A stretch of 64,000 nt of DNA from Saccharum officinarum (GCA_020631735.1 CM036199.1:19385553-19449552), one strand, 5' to 3'. Positions 43,865 through 57,095 are shown, counted from the stretch's first letter. Numbers and translations are program-made. The notes: generated from the letters alone by a model not told the origin.

Positions 43865-46800
43865 CTATTGCATGAGTGCACAATAAATATCATGGGTGCA
43901 TAATGATGCAACATGCTCGGAATGAAATGCATTTCAGCAATAAAAGTACTCTACTCCAGTCACTTTATCAGTACGTGCAAATCTCTTCTCCGGTGGAGAA
44001 GTACTTACCTAAGCTACTCAACATAAGATATAGTTGTTCATCTTCGGTTAAGGCCCTAACACCTAACAACACAAGAGTAATATTACTTAGGTTATCACAG
44101 TAAGTTATTCTGGACAGCAGCTCAAAGATTCTGACATAACTGAAGATTCCTAACTCCAAAAGATATGATCTAAGACAATCTGGAAAGCTTAAGAAATGCA
44201 CTACAAAATATTTTCAGACCTCAACACTTAATTCCAAAGTTTACCTAGTCGAAATTCCAAAGTTCCAGAATCTGTCCTCCCCAAACGGAGAGCAGCCAAT
44301 TCTGGACTGTCACTTAAAACAGCAATAACTCCTAAACTACTAAGCCAAATGCTCCCAAATTTTGACACAAGCTAGTTTATCAAGTTTACTACAATTTTGG
44401 TATTCACAAGTTTTCCAGCAAACACTTTTGTTAAGGGTCAAACCTAAAGATACTACCAACTGTCCAGAAAACCTAGAATTGCAAAGATTAAATATTTACT
44501 TATGTGGCAAACATTCTCTAAGACCAAACTAATGTTACTACAAGTTCACAAAGGTCACAAAAACACCAGAAAGTAAGGTGTGCCCACCTAGAATATTTAT
44601 GTAAATTCATTTCTTAATTTACTCAATTAATTAAGTGGGATTTTAAACATATAAGTAAACTGCTCCAACAATTCTACAAAAATTACAAGAGACTCTCTGA
44701 CCCAAAAAGAGGCTACTGTAAAAATTTGAACTAAATTTATTCAAAGGAACTTCCTACATAAAATTCACAAGCCAAAAAGGCTGATTTTTGTATAAATAAC
44801 AAAGCATAGTAAAAAGTGTCAAACGACAGATTTCCTAATTTTCTTAGACACTCTAGGATACCAAGACATTCTCCAAAAATTTATATGAACATTGCACAGG
44901 TAGAAAAATGACAAAAATTCATTTAACTATTTCCTAAAATAACAAGATAGCATTATAACTTGAAAAGTACTTAAGCATTACAGCCCAAATTTTTACCACA
45001 GCTAGAGCAAGTATAAATTAGTCTACCCACCAAATTTCATAATTTTTGGAATACTGAAACTCAAGATATGATTTAAACAATTTTGCATGTGATTTAAAAC
45101 ACATTTCAAAGACCTATTTAAATATCCCGGGAACTAAACATCACACAATAAATTCATATTTTTCTAAGATAGTACACACCCTGTAGATCCTAACAAAATT
45201 TATCTCATAATTTTTGGGCAAGTAAAACCCTAGATCTACAATTTCCAAACAACCACTAAAATCTGTGACAAAAAGAAAAAAAAGAAAACAAAACTGAACC
45301 CTAACAGCTACAGTGCCGGGCCGGCTCAGTTCACCAGCGTGGCCCAGCCAGCGCGCGGCCCGATCTGGCTCCCGCCCGCGCGTGGCAACCGACAGGTGGG
45401 TCCCCGCGGTCAGTGACGGAGGGCAGGGGAGCGGCGATCCGCGAGCTCCGGCGAGCTCAAGCTCGTCGGAGGGGAGCTCGCTTGGGAAAACAAACACACC
45501 CACGCGTTCCCCGTCATACGGTGCTTCGATTCGTGCAAGCAGGAAGGCTTGGGTTGGAGTGGGAGGGGCTCGCCACCGGGAACGACGGCCAGTGAGGGTC
45601 GGTGACGGTGCGCCGCCGCCGGTGAGGCCGCACGGTCACAACTAAACTCAGTACGAGCTTTACTACAGCTAGGCAGAGTGGTTGAGGTAGGAAGGGAAGA
45701 CGAAGAGAGGCCCGAACTACCCCGGCCACGGTGAACCTGCATGGCGGAGCTCCGGTGACCTCTCGGGAACGGGCGGAGACGGCAATGTGGCTCACCCCGG
45801 GCTCAATCAAAGCCACCGGTTGGTCGCAGAGGTGTAGGGAGGTAAGGCGGAGGGGCGTGCGTGATCTGGTGAGCGGTGGTGCGGTGGGGAGCGCGCGTGA
45901 GCTCGCCGGAGTAGGGGCGATAATGGCGGCTCGGTTCCTCCGCTTTGAAGCCGAACGAGGGAGGGAGAGGGAATGGAGGCAGCCTCGACGCGTCGTGGCG
46001 GTCTTGAAGGCGCCGTGGACTGGCCGGTGGGGCCAGGGCCGGCGTACGGTCGCCACCGCGTGTCCACGCGTCAGCGAGGCCCTGTGGCCGGTCGGCCACT
46101 CCCCCTTCTCTGACGAAACTAAAACGAGTCGAACGGTGCCGTTGGTGATCGACTGACAGGGCAACTTCATCGACGATTTACTCTCAAACCAGCTCGTGTT
46201 AGTGAAACCTCCAATTAGCAAAGTTGTAGACCTACATGAGCACTACAAGTTTGTAAAAGGCATCATGAGCTAGTTCGGTTTAGTTGGTGAGATATAACGC
46301 CCCAAAGTGAGGCACATGAAAGCTAAACTGACTTTCAGTTATTTCCCCCGACTGAAACCCGATTTTCGAAGCACTCTAACTCATAAACCATTGGGAACCA
46401 GGCTTGGGTGATGTTGACCATGTTGTAGAGCTACATGAGGACTACAAGTTTGTCAATATGAGTGGAAACTGGTTTGGCCTGGTTTGTAAACTACAAGCTT
46501 CTAAAGTAGGCCTCAGTAAAACTGAATGGTCAATTGAAGACTTAGAAAAATTCTAAGTGTTGAGGCAGCCCCTCTAACCGACTTATGGGCTATTTTTGAG
46601 CATGTTCTGGCCAGTTTCATGAAATGGTTATATTGAGACTTTTGTTCCCCATAAAATTCCCTATAACTTTGCTTAAGGGTGCTCCTCCATGCAAGGTCTC
46701 TAAGCTGGACTTTTTAATTGGTCAAACTAGAGCATCCTAGGGCTAAGTGGTGGTCAACTACACCTTGGGGGGCATTTTAGTGATTTTGGTCAACATGAAA

Positions 46801-47044
46801 CTTGCTTCATTAGTGACCCTAAGTATAACTAAGGTGTTGTGGGATATAATTGGCTACTCTACCCTTTAGTTACACCAACTCCCTAGTGTCACATGATGTG
46901 AGTCAAACAAAACTTCAAAACAAATCACATTTGTTGCAACCACATGAATTAACATGAAATGATGCATGCTTATGTTCATGCAATGCAATGCAATTATGGA
47001 GCTAAACACCTGAGGTGTTACAACCCTCCCCCCTTATAAAAATC

Positions 47045-47461
47045 TCATCCCGAGATTTGGAAAGCGTACCATTTTTCATAGAATTCCTTATAGCCATCCC
47101 GCAAATAGTCCTCCCGCTCCCATGTAGCGTCACTTTCACTACCCTGATTACTCCACATTACTTTATACCATTTAACCACTTTGCTTCTAGTCACTCGTTC
47201 CTGAGTATCGATTACTCGGACTGGCTTTTCTTCGTAAGTCAAATCGGATTCCAGTCTGATATCTCCTAAAGGGACTCTTTCCTCAGGAACTCGAAGACAC
47301 TTTTTGAGCTGAGATACATGGAAGACGTTGAATATGGCACTCATTTCAGGAGGTAACTGGATCTTGTATGCAACAGCTCCACTCTTGCCTATGATCGGGA
47401 AAGGACCCACGTATCTTGGCGCAAGTTTCCGCTTAACACCAAAACGTTGGACACTCTTCAT
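47045..47461 (-). pseudogene. Integrase C-terminus and chromodomain-like segment of C
   Basis: An open frame of 138 residues includes KLAPRYVGPFPI and NVFHVSQLKKCLRVP, then RVTRSKVVKWYKVMWSNQ...ATWE, the usual tail of chromovirus integrases. It is thought to direct insertion to certain chromatin. It ends 22 bp before the LTR border. Confidence 0.85.
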
Positions 47462-47645
47462 TGGAGAAACTTTCAGGTAAACGAAGTCTCCAACTTCAAA
47501 CTCGAGCGGTTTTCTACGACGATCAGCATAACTTTTCTGTCTAGCTTGGCTGCAGCCATATGTTTTTGGATGGTACGGACTTGTTCCTCAGCTTCCTGAA
47601 CAAAATCAATACCATAATACCTTCTTTCACCAGCTTCTACCCAGT

Positions 47646-48361
47646 TTAGGGAGTTCTACATTTACGACCGTACAAAGCTTCGAATGGGGCCATCTTAATA
47701 CTCTCTTGGTAACTATTATTATACGAAAACTTAGCTAGAGGTAACCATTTTTCCCAAGAACCCTTGGACGATATTACACATGCCCGTAACAGATCTTCCA
47801 AGATTTGGTTAACTCGTTCCGTCTGACCTGACGTCTGGGGGTGATAAGCAGAGCTTCTCACTAACTTGGTTCCCAGAAGGTGATGCAAGTGCTCCAAAAG
47901 CGAGCAGTGAACTGGGGACCACGGTCAGATATGATAGTACGAGGTATCCCATGGAGCCGAACTATCTGATTGAAGTACAACTCAGCATAGTCAGTGGGAC
48001 GATAGTCCACTCTAACTGGAATGAAGTGAGCTGATTTGGTCAAACGATCCACAATTACCCAGATGGAGTTATGATTTTTGACAGTAGGAGGAAGACCGAC
48101 AATGAAATCCATACTTATCTCTTCCCATTTCCAACCTGGGATAGAAAGTGGTTGAAGCAACCCAGCTTTCATGTGCACAGCTTTAACTCTACAGCAGGTG
48201 TCACACCTGGCCACATATGCAGCTATCTCCTTCCGCATTTTGGTCCACCAATAGTGCGGCTTCAAATCATAATACACCTTATTGCTACCAGGATGGATGG
48301 ACAACTTAGAGGAGTGTGCTTCAGACATAATATCATTTCTAAGCTCTCGGTCTTTAGGCAC
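47646..48361 (-). pseudogene. Integrase of element C (frameshifted)
   Basis: The zinc site HSSKLSIHPGSNKVYYDL...CDTC is followed by the core with MDFIVGLP and ISDRGPQFTARFW. A frame change near 47880 is followed by SGQTERVNQILED with the catalytic Glu. The second frame stops at GRKCRTP, and the link to the C-terminal frame (47462-47645) is broken by stops. Confidence 0.85.
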
Positions 48362-48409
48362 AACTAACCTATCCTTGAACCATAGTACACCCTCTTCATC
48401 TACCCTGAA

Positions 48410-48985
48410 CTATGTAGTTTCTTGCTCTTTCATCTTACGCTTGATGTGGAATATACCAGTGTCAGTCTTTTGGAGCTCAATAATTCTGCTTTTGAGAGTA
48501 CAACTGACAGTGATGTTGTACAAGACCGCTGGATGTAGAAGGCGAGATCGATGAAAATCAGTTTCAACTAGGGAATGGCAATGAGACTTACGGCTTAAAG
48601 CATCCGCAACCACATTTGTCTTGCCAAGATGATAGTGCACTTGAAGGTTATAATCCTTAATCAACTCGAGCCATCTTCTTTGATGCATATTTAACTCGGG
48701 TTGGGTGAAGATGTATTTAAGGCTTTTGTGGTCTGTGTAGATATTGCAAACATTGCCCAGCAGATAGTGCCGCCAGGCTTTCAAAGCATGAACAACTGCG
48801 GCGAGTTCTAAGTCATGCGTTGGATAATTCGCCTCATGCTTCCGAAGTTGTCGAGAGGTATATGCAATTACTCGGCCTTCCTGCATCAGAACACCTTCCA
48901 AACCTATGCCTGAGGCATCACAATAAACATCAAATGGTTTCTCGATATCCGGTTGTGCCAAAACCGGAGCTGAGGTTAGGAGGGT
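48410..48985 (-). pseudogene. RNase H of element C
   Basis: [40 protein letters not shown] and [12 protein letters not shown] are the D-E-D sites of gypsy RNase H. A TGA (about 48986) separates it from RT, and another stop follows EQETT before the integrase. Confidence 0.87.
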
Positions 48986-49734
48986 TCACAGTTGGTGAAA
49001 AGCCGCATCACACTCAGGAGTCCAGACAAACCTGATGTCTTTTTGTAGCAACCGAGTCATTGGCTTGGCTATTTTGGAGAAATCCGGGATGAAGCGACGA
49101 TAATAGCCAGCCAACCCAAGAAAACTCCGGACCTCGTGAACTGAGATAGGAGCCTTCCAGTTCAGTACTTCTTGTACCTTGGCGGGGTCCACCATAATTC
49201 CTCCATCGGACAACACATGCCCAAGGAAAGGTACTTCTCGAAGCCAGAATTCACACTTACTAAACTTTGCATATAGTTGATGTTCACGCAGTCTTGTGAG
49301 GACTATACGCAGATGTTCAGCATGATCTTCCTCATTTACAGAATATATTAGGATGTCATCAATAAATACCACCACAAACTTGTCCAATTCGGGCATAAAC
49401 ACCGAATTCATCAAGTACATAAAGTGTGCGGGGGCGTTGGTCAAGCCGAAGGACATAACAAGATACTCATAAAGACCGTATCTGGTAGAGAATGCAGTTT
49501 TTGGAACATCTTCAGGACGGATTTTAATTTGATGATAGCCAGATCTTAGATCAATCTTGGAGAAAACTTTAGCTTTAGACAACTGATCAAACAAGATGTC
49601 GATGCGTGGTAGAGGGTACTTATTTATGACAGTGACTGCATTGAGAGGTCTATAATCTACGCACATTTGCAATGACTGATCCTTCTTCTTTACAAAGATA
49701 GCAGGACATCCCCACGGAGACGAACTAGGACGAA
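48986..49734 (-). pseudogene. Reverse transcriptase of element C (cut by gap)
   Basis: The sequence from RPSSSPWG at the contig edge through [42 protein letters not shown] and FIDDILIYS (catalytic Asp pair) is typical of Ty3/gypsy RT. The N-terminal part lies in the gap. Confidence 0.88.
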
Positions 49735-49834
49735 NNNNNNNNNNNNNNNNNNNNNNNNNNNNNNNNNNNNNNNNNNNNNNNNNNNNNNNNNNNNNNNNNN
49801 NNNNNNNNNNNNNNNNNNNNNNNNNNNNNNNNNN
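49735..49834. other. Assembly gap of exactly 100 N
   Basis: The left side is RT of element C and the right side is the LTR of E. It should contain the rest of C (gag, protease, 5' LTR, likely several kb) plus 19 bp of the E LTR, so 100 N does not reflect its true size. Confidence 0.97.
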
Positions 49835-52800
49835 TCTGAACTTTTTAGAAGCTGTATTTTAATCATTAACCAATAATCTTGTAAGCACCTATGCTATAAT
49901 CAAGCAAAATTGAGCAATTCAGGACCATTTTCCCATCTTTTCATTAGACAATCATTACTATGATGCCAGAGCATAGCCAAGCCGTACTGTCACGCAGAAA
50001 CAGTGATTCGCAAATCAATGTGCCCAGCTGGGTACCCGAAAAACACACACGCCTCGCTTGTACCCTAGGCACAAGCAAGACCAACCTTTCCCCTCTCTGT
50101 CACGGGTTTCTAGGTCTCCGTCCAAACTTGGACTCCTAGCTCCCGTATTTGAGGCCCGCCTCAATACGGTGCTAAGACCTCCACCTATCCCGCCTCCAAT
50201 CAGTCGGTCCGGAAGAGAGCCGGAGCCCATAACAAGAGAGAGTAACAAGTCTTCCTAGCCCCCATCCGCTAGTATATGCTCGGGATAAAAGATCTGTGAC
50301 TTGACCAGGGTCATACAACGAACGGTCCTTAATTGACACGGACAAAAAAACAGTGCAACCTAATTATGCCCCGTGGCCGCGGGACACAACTTGCTACACC
50401 CACCAATACCCATACCACATCCCTGCCCGGTCACCATTTCCTTTCCACCATTTTATCCAAAAATGTAATAACCATAGAGTAACTCTCTATTGTGAGTAAC
50501 GACAGGTTACTCACTCTACCGATGATCCTAAGCAAAGCAACTATGCGATCCTGTACTAGTAAGACTCAAGGGTATATGTATATGCATGTGGGTATCATAG
50601 AATTCCTGAACTTAAATGCACAACAATTAAATATATATCAGATTTGCAAAAGATAAGGGTTATGCACCGGGGCTTGTCTTGGGCAGGCGCAAAGTCAGAG
50701 GTGTCAGTCGCGGGCGGCTCCTGGAACTCCTCTGGAACAAAGATTTCCTCCTCGTACTCCTTGATGACTTCCTCATAGTCCTGCTCCTCCGCGGCCACGT
50801 ACTCGACCTCCTCGTGATCTATATGCATGCAAAGATAATACCCCACTTAATAAGGTGATAATGGTAACTCTAAACAACCACTACTAAGCTAGTTAGCTAA
50901 CTCTACTGACCAACATGCCAAGACATCCACTACCCTTAAGAGCAAGAGCTAACCGGTCTACAAGTTCCCTACCAAACAAGTTGCATCACTTTCTTTTGTT
51001 AACATTTCGACGTCTACTCGATTGGAGAGCTTTAACTACCAATCTAGCAAGCTACTAAATGCTACAAAATTTACAGTAAGCACATCACATGGCCATTAAA
51101 TTGCTGTAAAATTTTTTAGGGTTAAAGATATTACGGTTTTGCCACAACAAATCCTACACAATCTAATATCTTAATAACAATCGTTTTTACATCGGTTTAA
51201 AAGGTTAGCCTCACTACAGTTATAAGTGAAGTGATTACATCAAGCTAGAACAAGAATTTACCGATCCACAAAAAACTAGTCTCGTGATTTTTGGACGCTT
51301 AAATGATTTACTACAACTTTTCAAAGTGTAGTCATTTACATAAAATCATAAGCTAATTGATTCTCTAAGAAAAAGGAAACTCAATTGACTGCGCGGCCCA
51401 ACCCAGGCGCCCATCCGCGCTACGCGCGCGCGCGCGCGCCAAACCGCGCGAGGCGGCCCGTGGCGACGCGCGCCCACGACGACGCGGCCCAAACCGTGCG
51501 ACGGCCCCAACACCGCGCGGGAGCCCGCGCGCGCTGGCAGTCTTGCAAAAGAGACCCCAAACAAAGCCCAAAAATGCTCGAGCGCTGGGCACACTATTCC
51601 TCCCAGTCTGCTAAACTGCGACAAGGCCCTCGCTTTTTCCCTTCTTCTCAACAGGGAAGTCCCTGACGTCCCAGCGCGCGTCGGCGCGGTGACCGCTGGC
51701 ACAGGCGCGCCCCAACGGCCACCCGATGCCACCTAGAACCCTAACTACGGGACCGATCCTCACCTACAGACCCACGCTCGCTGTCAGGTCGAGGTAAAGC
51801 GGTCGGAGACGCTCCGGAGTGGCCCCTCCACGACGGTGAACAAACTGCATGACAAGGCGACGGCGTTCCGGTGAGCGCAACCCCAAAAGCACAAAGGAGC
51901 GAGGTCGAGAGCAAACACTGACTCACCCCGGGCCTTGCTGCGGTGAAGAATCGGTCGGGGCTCGCCCGAGGAGGGCTGGCCACATGCACACAGAGGACGC
52001 GGCGGCGCACCGCGCGGCACAACCCCGCCACCAGCGCTGGGGTCCGATAGCGGCTCGGCTAGCGTGCGCAGAAGGGAGAGGAGGTATGGCGAAGCTGGTG
52101 GTGCGATCAAACAGGAGTTCGAGGGAAAAGGGGTGGGTTGCCACGAAGCATGGCCGAGCTCGGCCTTAAGGCCAGGCGGAGCGGAGAAACTCCAATTGGA
52201 GCACGGAGGGCCAAGCTCGGAACGCAGTGGGTTCGTCGCTGGCAGGCTAAGAGACGAAGCCGTGCGCGAGGTGAATTGAAAAACGGTGGCCGCTCGAGGA
52301 TGAAAAGGGACAGCGGGTCCGCGGCATGGTGACAGCGCGCCGAGGAGAGGGGAGGTCAACCCTCGGGTCACCTCCCGGGCGGGCTGGGGTCTACTAGGAC
52401 AAGACGACACACGCGCAGGGGTTCACGTCGAGCGCGTGCGAGCGAAGCGAGAGGGACGCACGCGAGCAGCTGTCGGACGACCGACAGTGGCGCAGGGAGG
52501 GGCAGGGCATGGGCGCGACGCCGCAGCCCTGACCACGGTCGCGTCACCGCGCGCGACAAGAGAGGGGAGGACAAGGCAGCGCGGGAAGGCGCGGGGCAGT
52601 GACCAGCTGCGGCCGGCCGGATGCGCTCGCCTGCCCAACCCGACAGCGCGGCCAGGCACTGGCACGGAGCGGCCTGCGGCGGTGACCGCGAACACAGAGC
52701 CGTCAATCGAGACCAGGTCACACGCATGGAAATTAAAGCACGAGAAAACACATACCCCAGCTTGACTTCGGCTAAACCACAAGGACTACCGCAAAGAGGG

Positions 52801-53238
52801 CACCAAGGGCTGTCCCTAGGAGCCGAAACACGACTATGTTGGCAACACGTTTCAGCAGGATAAGCTCGTGAACACGAGGGTGTCAACTGCTTCGACGCTC
52901 ACTGCTCTCGTCATAGCTTTGGTTTTAACTTCGATTTCCAAGCTAGGAAACATGAGCTAACATTCTTACTATGTTTTCATTGCCATGAACAAGGTTTGTA
53001 CTTCAATTTTTTAGTAAAGTGCTGCACACACGTTCTAGAACAGTTTCGCTAGAACACTCGTTTTAGAACTCTATCGATACGACACGGTTAAAACGGCAAC
53101 TTCTATTTAACATTTTTGTTAGCCACTTAGAACTTAACAGGAGGTTCTCCGAACTATGACACAGGCTAAACACCTAAATACAACGCTTAAGACACTCTTT
53201 GGTGAGTTAACACGCGCGGTAACACCGAGGGTGTTACA
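49835..53238 (-). repeat. 3' LTR of E, inner part (uninterrupted)
   Basis: It is colinear with 56731 onward and with 17180-19901. It carries the intact target sites of the copia (gcctc at 50192-50196) and SIRE-like (aggtt at 50504-50508) insertions. It has the acidic exon candidate at 50678-50818 (donor changed to AC) and a GC-rich tract at about 51385-52910. The end gtgttaca is followed by the purine tract. Confidence 0.9.
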
Positions 53239-53260
53239 TCTCTACCCCCCTAAAAGAGAA
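53239..53260 (-). promoter_or_regulatory. Polypurine tract of element E
   Basis: The minus strand reads TTTTAGGGGGGTAGAGA directly before TGTAACACC, the LTR start in sense direction. Confidence 0.75.
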
Positions 53261-53299
53261 TCTCGACCCGAGATTCCCGTGCCTTGTGTGGGGAAAAGA

Positions 53300-54685
53300 A
53301 GATAAGGAAAACTTTTAACTTAACGAATTACCTTCAAGAGCTAGACAAAAGATGGGAATAGTGCTTCAAAATATAACTCTCCAGTTCCCAAGTTGCTTCA
53401 TCTTCCGAATGATGTTGCCACTGGACCTTGTAAAATTTCACCACATTGTTTCTAGTCACTCTCTCTTTTTCATCCAGGATTTTTACGGGATGCTCTTCAT
53501 AAGAAAGGTCCGGTTGAAGGGAAAGCCCTTCAATTTTACTGCCTCAGTGGGAACTCGCAAACACTTTTTCAACTGGGACACATGGAAAACATCGTGGACA
53601 GCTAACAAAATATCAGGAAGCTGAATGCGATAAGCCACTGGACCACGCCGGGCCAAAACCTTGTAGGGCTCAACATAGCGTGGAGCTAGCTTCCCACAAA
53701 CACCAAAACGATGCACACCTTTCATGGGAGACACCTTGAGATACACATAATCCCCAACTTCAAATTCCAAGGGCCTCCTTCTCTTGTTTGCATAGGTTTT
53801 CTGTCGGTTTTGTGCTGCCTTCAAGTGACTCCGGATAACCCAAGGTGAAGAACTGGGACGGATGAACCCTTTATTCCGCAACTCTTCTAACTGTTTCTTC
53901 ATTTGAGCTAGCTCCTTCGGGGCCATATGGTAGGGACGCCGGGAAATAGGAGCAGTGTCAGGCTCTAACTCAATAGTGAACTCCACATCTCTATCCGGTG
54001 GTAACCCAGGCAACTCATCGAGAAAAACATCTGGAAACTCACAGACCACTGGAATAGAAGGGAGATCAGAAGAGACTTCCACATTTGCAGCAACTGGCAA
54101 AGTGAGCTCCGACGGAATGAGAAGAGACATCCTATCCTCGGATGCAGGAAGTCGCAACTCAACAACCCTCCGCTTAAGGTCCAACACTACCCCATACACC
54201 TCCAGCCAGTTCATACCCAGTATTGCATCAATGCCATGCCCAGGTAGCAACATGAACTGAAGGCGATAATTGTGAGTGGCTAGCGTTAAACTGACGGTAT
54301 CCGTCCGGGTGTTGATAAACATCTTCGCACCCGAAATGCTGATTCTATAGGCCTTAGGGATGGCCATAATAGGTAGATTATGCCTTTCTGCATACCCCAT
54401 GCTCATAAATGAATACGATGCTCTAGAATCAAATAACACAAGAGCTAGGTGAGAGTTGATGGTGAACATACCAGCCATCATGGGTTGATCCTGTAATATT
54501 TCCTCAGCCTCCGTGTAGTTCACCTGTCCCGAACGGCTCACTGAGACTTTCTTCTTGATATCCGTCCTCTTGATCAAACGAGAGTTGGTGGACGGCTGGG
54601 CAGACTGAACAGGCCGGTTCTCGGGACACTCCCGAGCAAAGTGGCCCTCCTTGCCACACTTGAAACAGCCCGTAGACTTGATCAT
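53300..54685 (-). pseudogene. Element E zinc knuckle-protease-RT start fused to integrase tail (internal deletion)
   Basis: The 400-residue frame 54685-53483 begins with the knuckle CFKCGKEGHFAREC, then the protease FDSRASYSFM, where the usual DSGAS glycine is Arg. The RT start runs to FIRPSSSPW. Directly after it comes the integrase C-terminal part (HLKAAQNRQKTYANKRRR, LEFEVGDYVYLKVSPMKG, FHVSQLKKCLRVP). RT core, RNase H and integrase core are missing at a junction near 53838-53843, and the frame stays open across it. A one-base shift near 53522 breaks the chromodomain-like tail (RVTRNNVVKFYKVQW, about 53450-53350). The protein could not act as a polymerase or integrase. Confidence 0.85.
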
Positions 54686-55830
54686 CTGCCCCAGACAAGG
54701 TGGAAACTGTTGTCCCTATGGCTATTGCACCTGCTAGGGAGGTGCACGGTACGGAGTCGTCGGAGCCTGACGAGTCTGCTGAGGCTGTCGAGACGACTGT
54801 CCACCAGGAGAATGGTAGGACATCCTCTTAACAACCTGCATCTTATGCGCCTGCTGGTGACCAGAAGACCCAGAAATCCCCCGCTTGTGCTTCCACCCAG
54901 CCTGAGTGTCACGCTGCAGACCCTCCATAGCAATGGCTGCATTCATCAGGGTGCCGAAAGTCTGGTAGTTCCCAGTGTACAGCTCCTTCTGTAAAATACA
55001 AGAGAGGCCACGGTAGAAGCGGTCCCTCTTCTTCTCATCTGTGTCAACGTGGGTGCCAGCATACTGTGCCAAATGGTTGAACTTGTTGGCATATTCCATC
55101 ATGGACAAACTTCCCTGCTTCAGATCCAAGAACTCCGAGAGCTTCCTGTTCAGAACACCCACAGGAATGAAATACTCTCGGAAGGCAGTGGTGAACTCTT
55201 GCCACGTCACCCGGTGGTCCACCTGCTGCATGGCGTTGAAGGTATCCTACCAAGCGTTGGCAGACCCCAACAGCTGTTGTGCGGCGAAGCGCACCTTCTG
55301 CTCATCGGTCACCGTGAGCAACAGAAACTTTTGCTCCAGCACACGAAGCTAGTGCTCCGCGTCCAGAGGCTTTGCAGTTGGCGTGAATGTGGGCGGGTTA
55401 GTCTTCAAGAAGTCCTGATACGAACAGGGCCTCTCAAGACCGTGGGCACCGCCCCCGTTCCCGCCGTTGCCACTGGGCCCCCACGAGCGAGGCCACCGAT
55501 AGCCTATGCCATCAACTCTAGGACACGCGCCGTCTCACGACAAGAAGCCAACAACTCTGCCATCATCTCCGCCTAAGTCATCAGAGGCGGTGGTGGCGGT
55601 GGAGGAGGGAGAGGAGCCAAGCGTGGGGCGTCCTGACTCTCCCCATTGGCATTCTCGCGACCATTCTCGCCATGGCCCTCCTGGCCATGGCCCACTCCAG
55701 CGCTGGTACTCCCGTGACCGGACCCATCTGCCCCACGACCGGACCTTAGGTTCATCTGTAACAGATAGGAACCAACCATTAAGGCACCTTCCAGGTTAAG
55801 AGCACAACTAGGGGAAACAACCTTCATAAA
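54686..55830 (-). pseudogene. gag of element E
   Basis: The Retrotrans_gag core lies in 55231-54734: VTWQEFTTAFREYFIP, LNRKLSEFLDLKQGSLSMMEY and DRFYRGLS. The upstream part (KFLLLTVTDEQKVRFAAQQLLGS type, about 55370-55250) and the Pro/Gly-rich N-terminus (from about 55827) are broken by stops, some in place of Trp. A stop near 54732 separates it from the zinc-knuckle frame. Confidence 0.82.
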
Positions 55831-56229
55831 AGTTAAAGCAATTCTTTTTAGTTCTTATTCTACCCTGTTACTATCTACGGTTATCGTGAAGGGGTTTAGA
55901 TTAACCAGGTTTTTAACTTTATAATGCATGCATCGCCTTACACGTTCACTCAAGCCGAAAATATAGCGGCACTTCGCTAGCAACTTGGCACATCACACAC
56001 TCACTTCCGAAACTAGCGTTCCCTTACGCAACGTAAGTTAGTGTACCTGCAGAAGATGGTTAGGTAAACCAGTGCCACTATCCTAATAAACCATAATGCT
56101 AGGGCTGAATACTTAATTACGTCGACTTTACCACAATCCTAATTTTTATAAATCTTTTGTTGGTCAAAGTTTTAAGCTTTTTGAAAGGGTGATTAAGCTT
56201 GTAAACCCATTATTGGCTCTAATACCATC
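55831..56229 (-). other. Leader (5' untranslated region) of element E with primer site at 56215-56227
   Basis: This is the non-coding region between the 5' LTR (from 56230) and gag. From 55979 on it is the start of the duplicate of the window's first bases. The primer site reads TGGTATTAGAGCC on minus. Confidence 0.8.
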
Positions 56230-57095
56230 TGTGGCGGAATCGCCCACTTTAGCACGCTTTCAGGGGCACTTGCCTTTCACTAGACACTAAGAGCCCTGAA
56301 AGTGAGCTAAACCAGGCGGTTCCGTCGAGCACACCCGACGGGAGAACTCGAACACTCCACATTTTACACCCGGGATCCAATAATGAGTACAAACTTACAT
56401 TACTTAGTCCATTTCATACAACACAGAGTCTCAAAAATAGTTATTACAATACCAGAGGTTCAGAGTGCAATAAACTAACAGCGGAAATAAATAAACGCCT
56501 ACGGAGCGAGATGAGAATCCGTCTGTGTCCACCAAAAGAATTCTCCACACAAGGCCTACCTGCTCAAGGTGCACCTGCAACAAGGGTAAAATAAACCCTG
56601 AGTACACAATGTACTCGCAAGACTTACCCGACTGGAAATTATATTTCCCGACTCTCAAGGATTATGATAGGCTTTATGGCTGGTGGGTTTTCTTATTTGC
56701 GAGAAGCAGCACTAAGAGTGTGTCCTTAATTCTGAACTTTTTAGAAGCCGTATTTTAATCATTAACCAATAATCTATGTAAGCACCTATGCTATAATCAA
56801 GCAAAAGTTGAGCAATTCAGGACAATTTCTCCATCTTTTCTTTAGCCAATCATTACTACGATGCCAGAGCATAGCCAAGCCGTACCGTCACGTAGAAACA
56901 GCGATTCACGAATTAATGTGCCCAGCTGGGTACCCCGAAAAACACACGCCTCGCTTGTACCCTAGGCACAAGCAAGACTAACCCGTTTCCCTCCTGTCAC
57001 GGGTTTCCAGGTCCCCGTCCAAACTTGGACTCCTAGCTCCCGTACTTGAGGCCCAGCCTCAATACGGTGCTAAGACCTCCACCTATCCTCGCCTC
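56230..57095 (-). repeat. 5' LTR of E copy 2, piece 1
   Basis: It starts tgtggcgg and ends at copia TSD gcctc (57091-57095). It holds the hairpin block at 56588-56629. It is cleaner than 252-1107 and lacks that copy's small deletions. Confidence 0.88.

Larger units (their letters stand above)
42204..47022 (-). repeat. 3' LTR of element C (4.8 kb)
   Basis: In sense order from 47022 it holds AT-rich start sequence, a GC-rich tract (about 46160-45300), a long AT-rich tract, an acidic exon candidate (43864-43709), and a GTAAGT/hairpin block (42674-42631). Open frames in the GC-rich tract are on both strands and have no domain. The partner LTR is not in the window. Confidence 0.75.
42204..49734 (-). 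mobile_element. Ty3/gypsy chromovirus C (3' LTR and pol), nested in E
   Basis: This minus-strand element has its 3' LTR at 42204-47022 (TGTAACA...GTTACA ends) and pol at 47045-49734. The purine-rich tract ataaggggggagggt touches the LTR at 47023. The C-terminus carries a chromodomain-like segment. pol runs into the gap within RT; gag and the 5' LTR are missing. The LTR shares its layout with E but little sequence, so it is a related, separate family. Confidence 0.85.
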
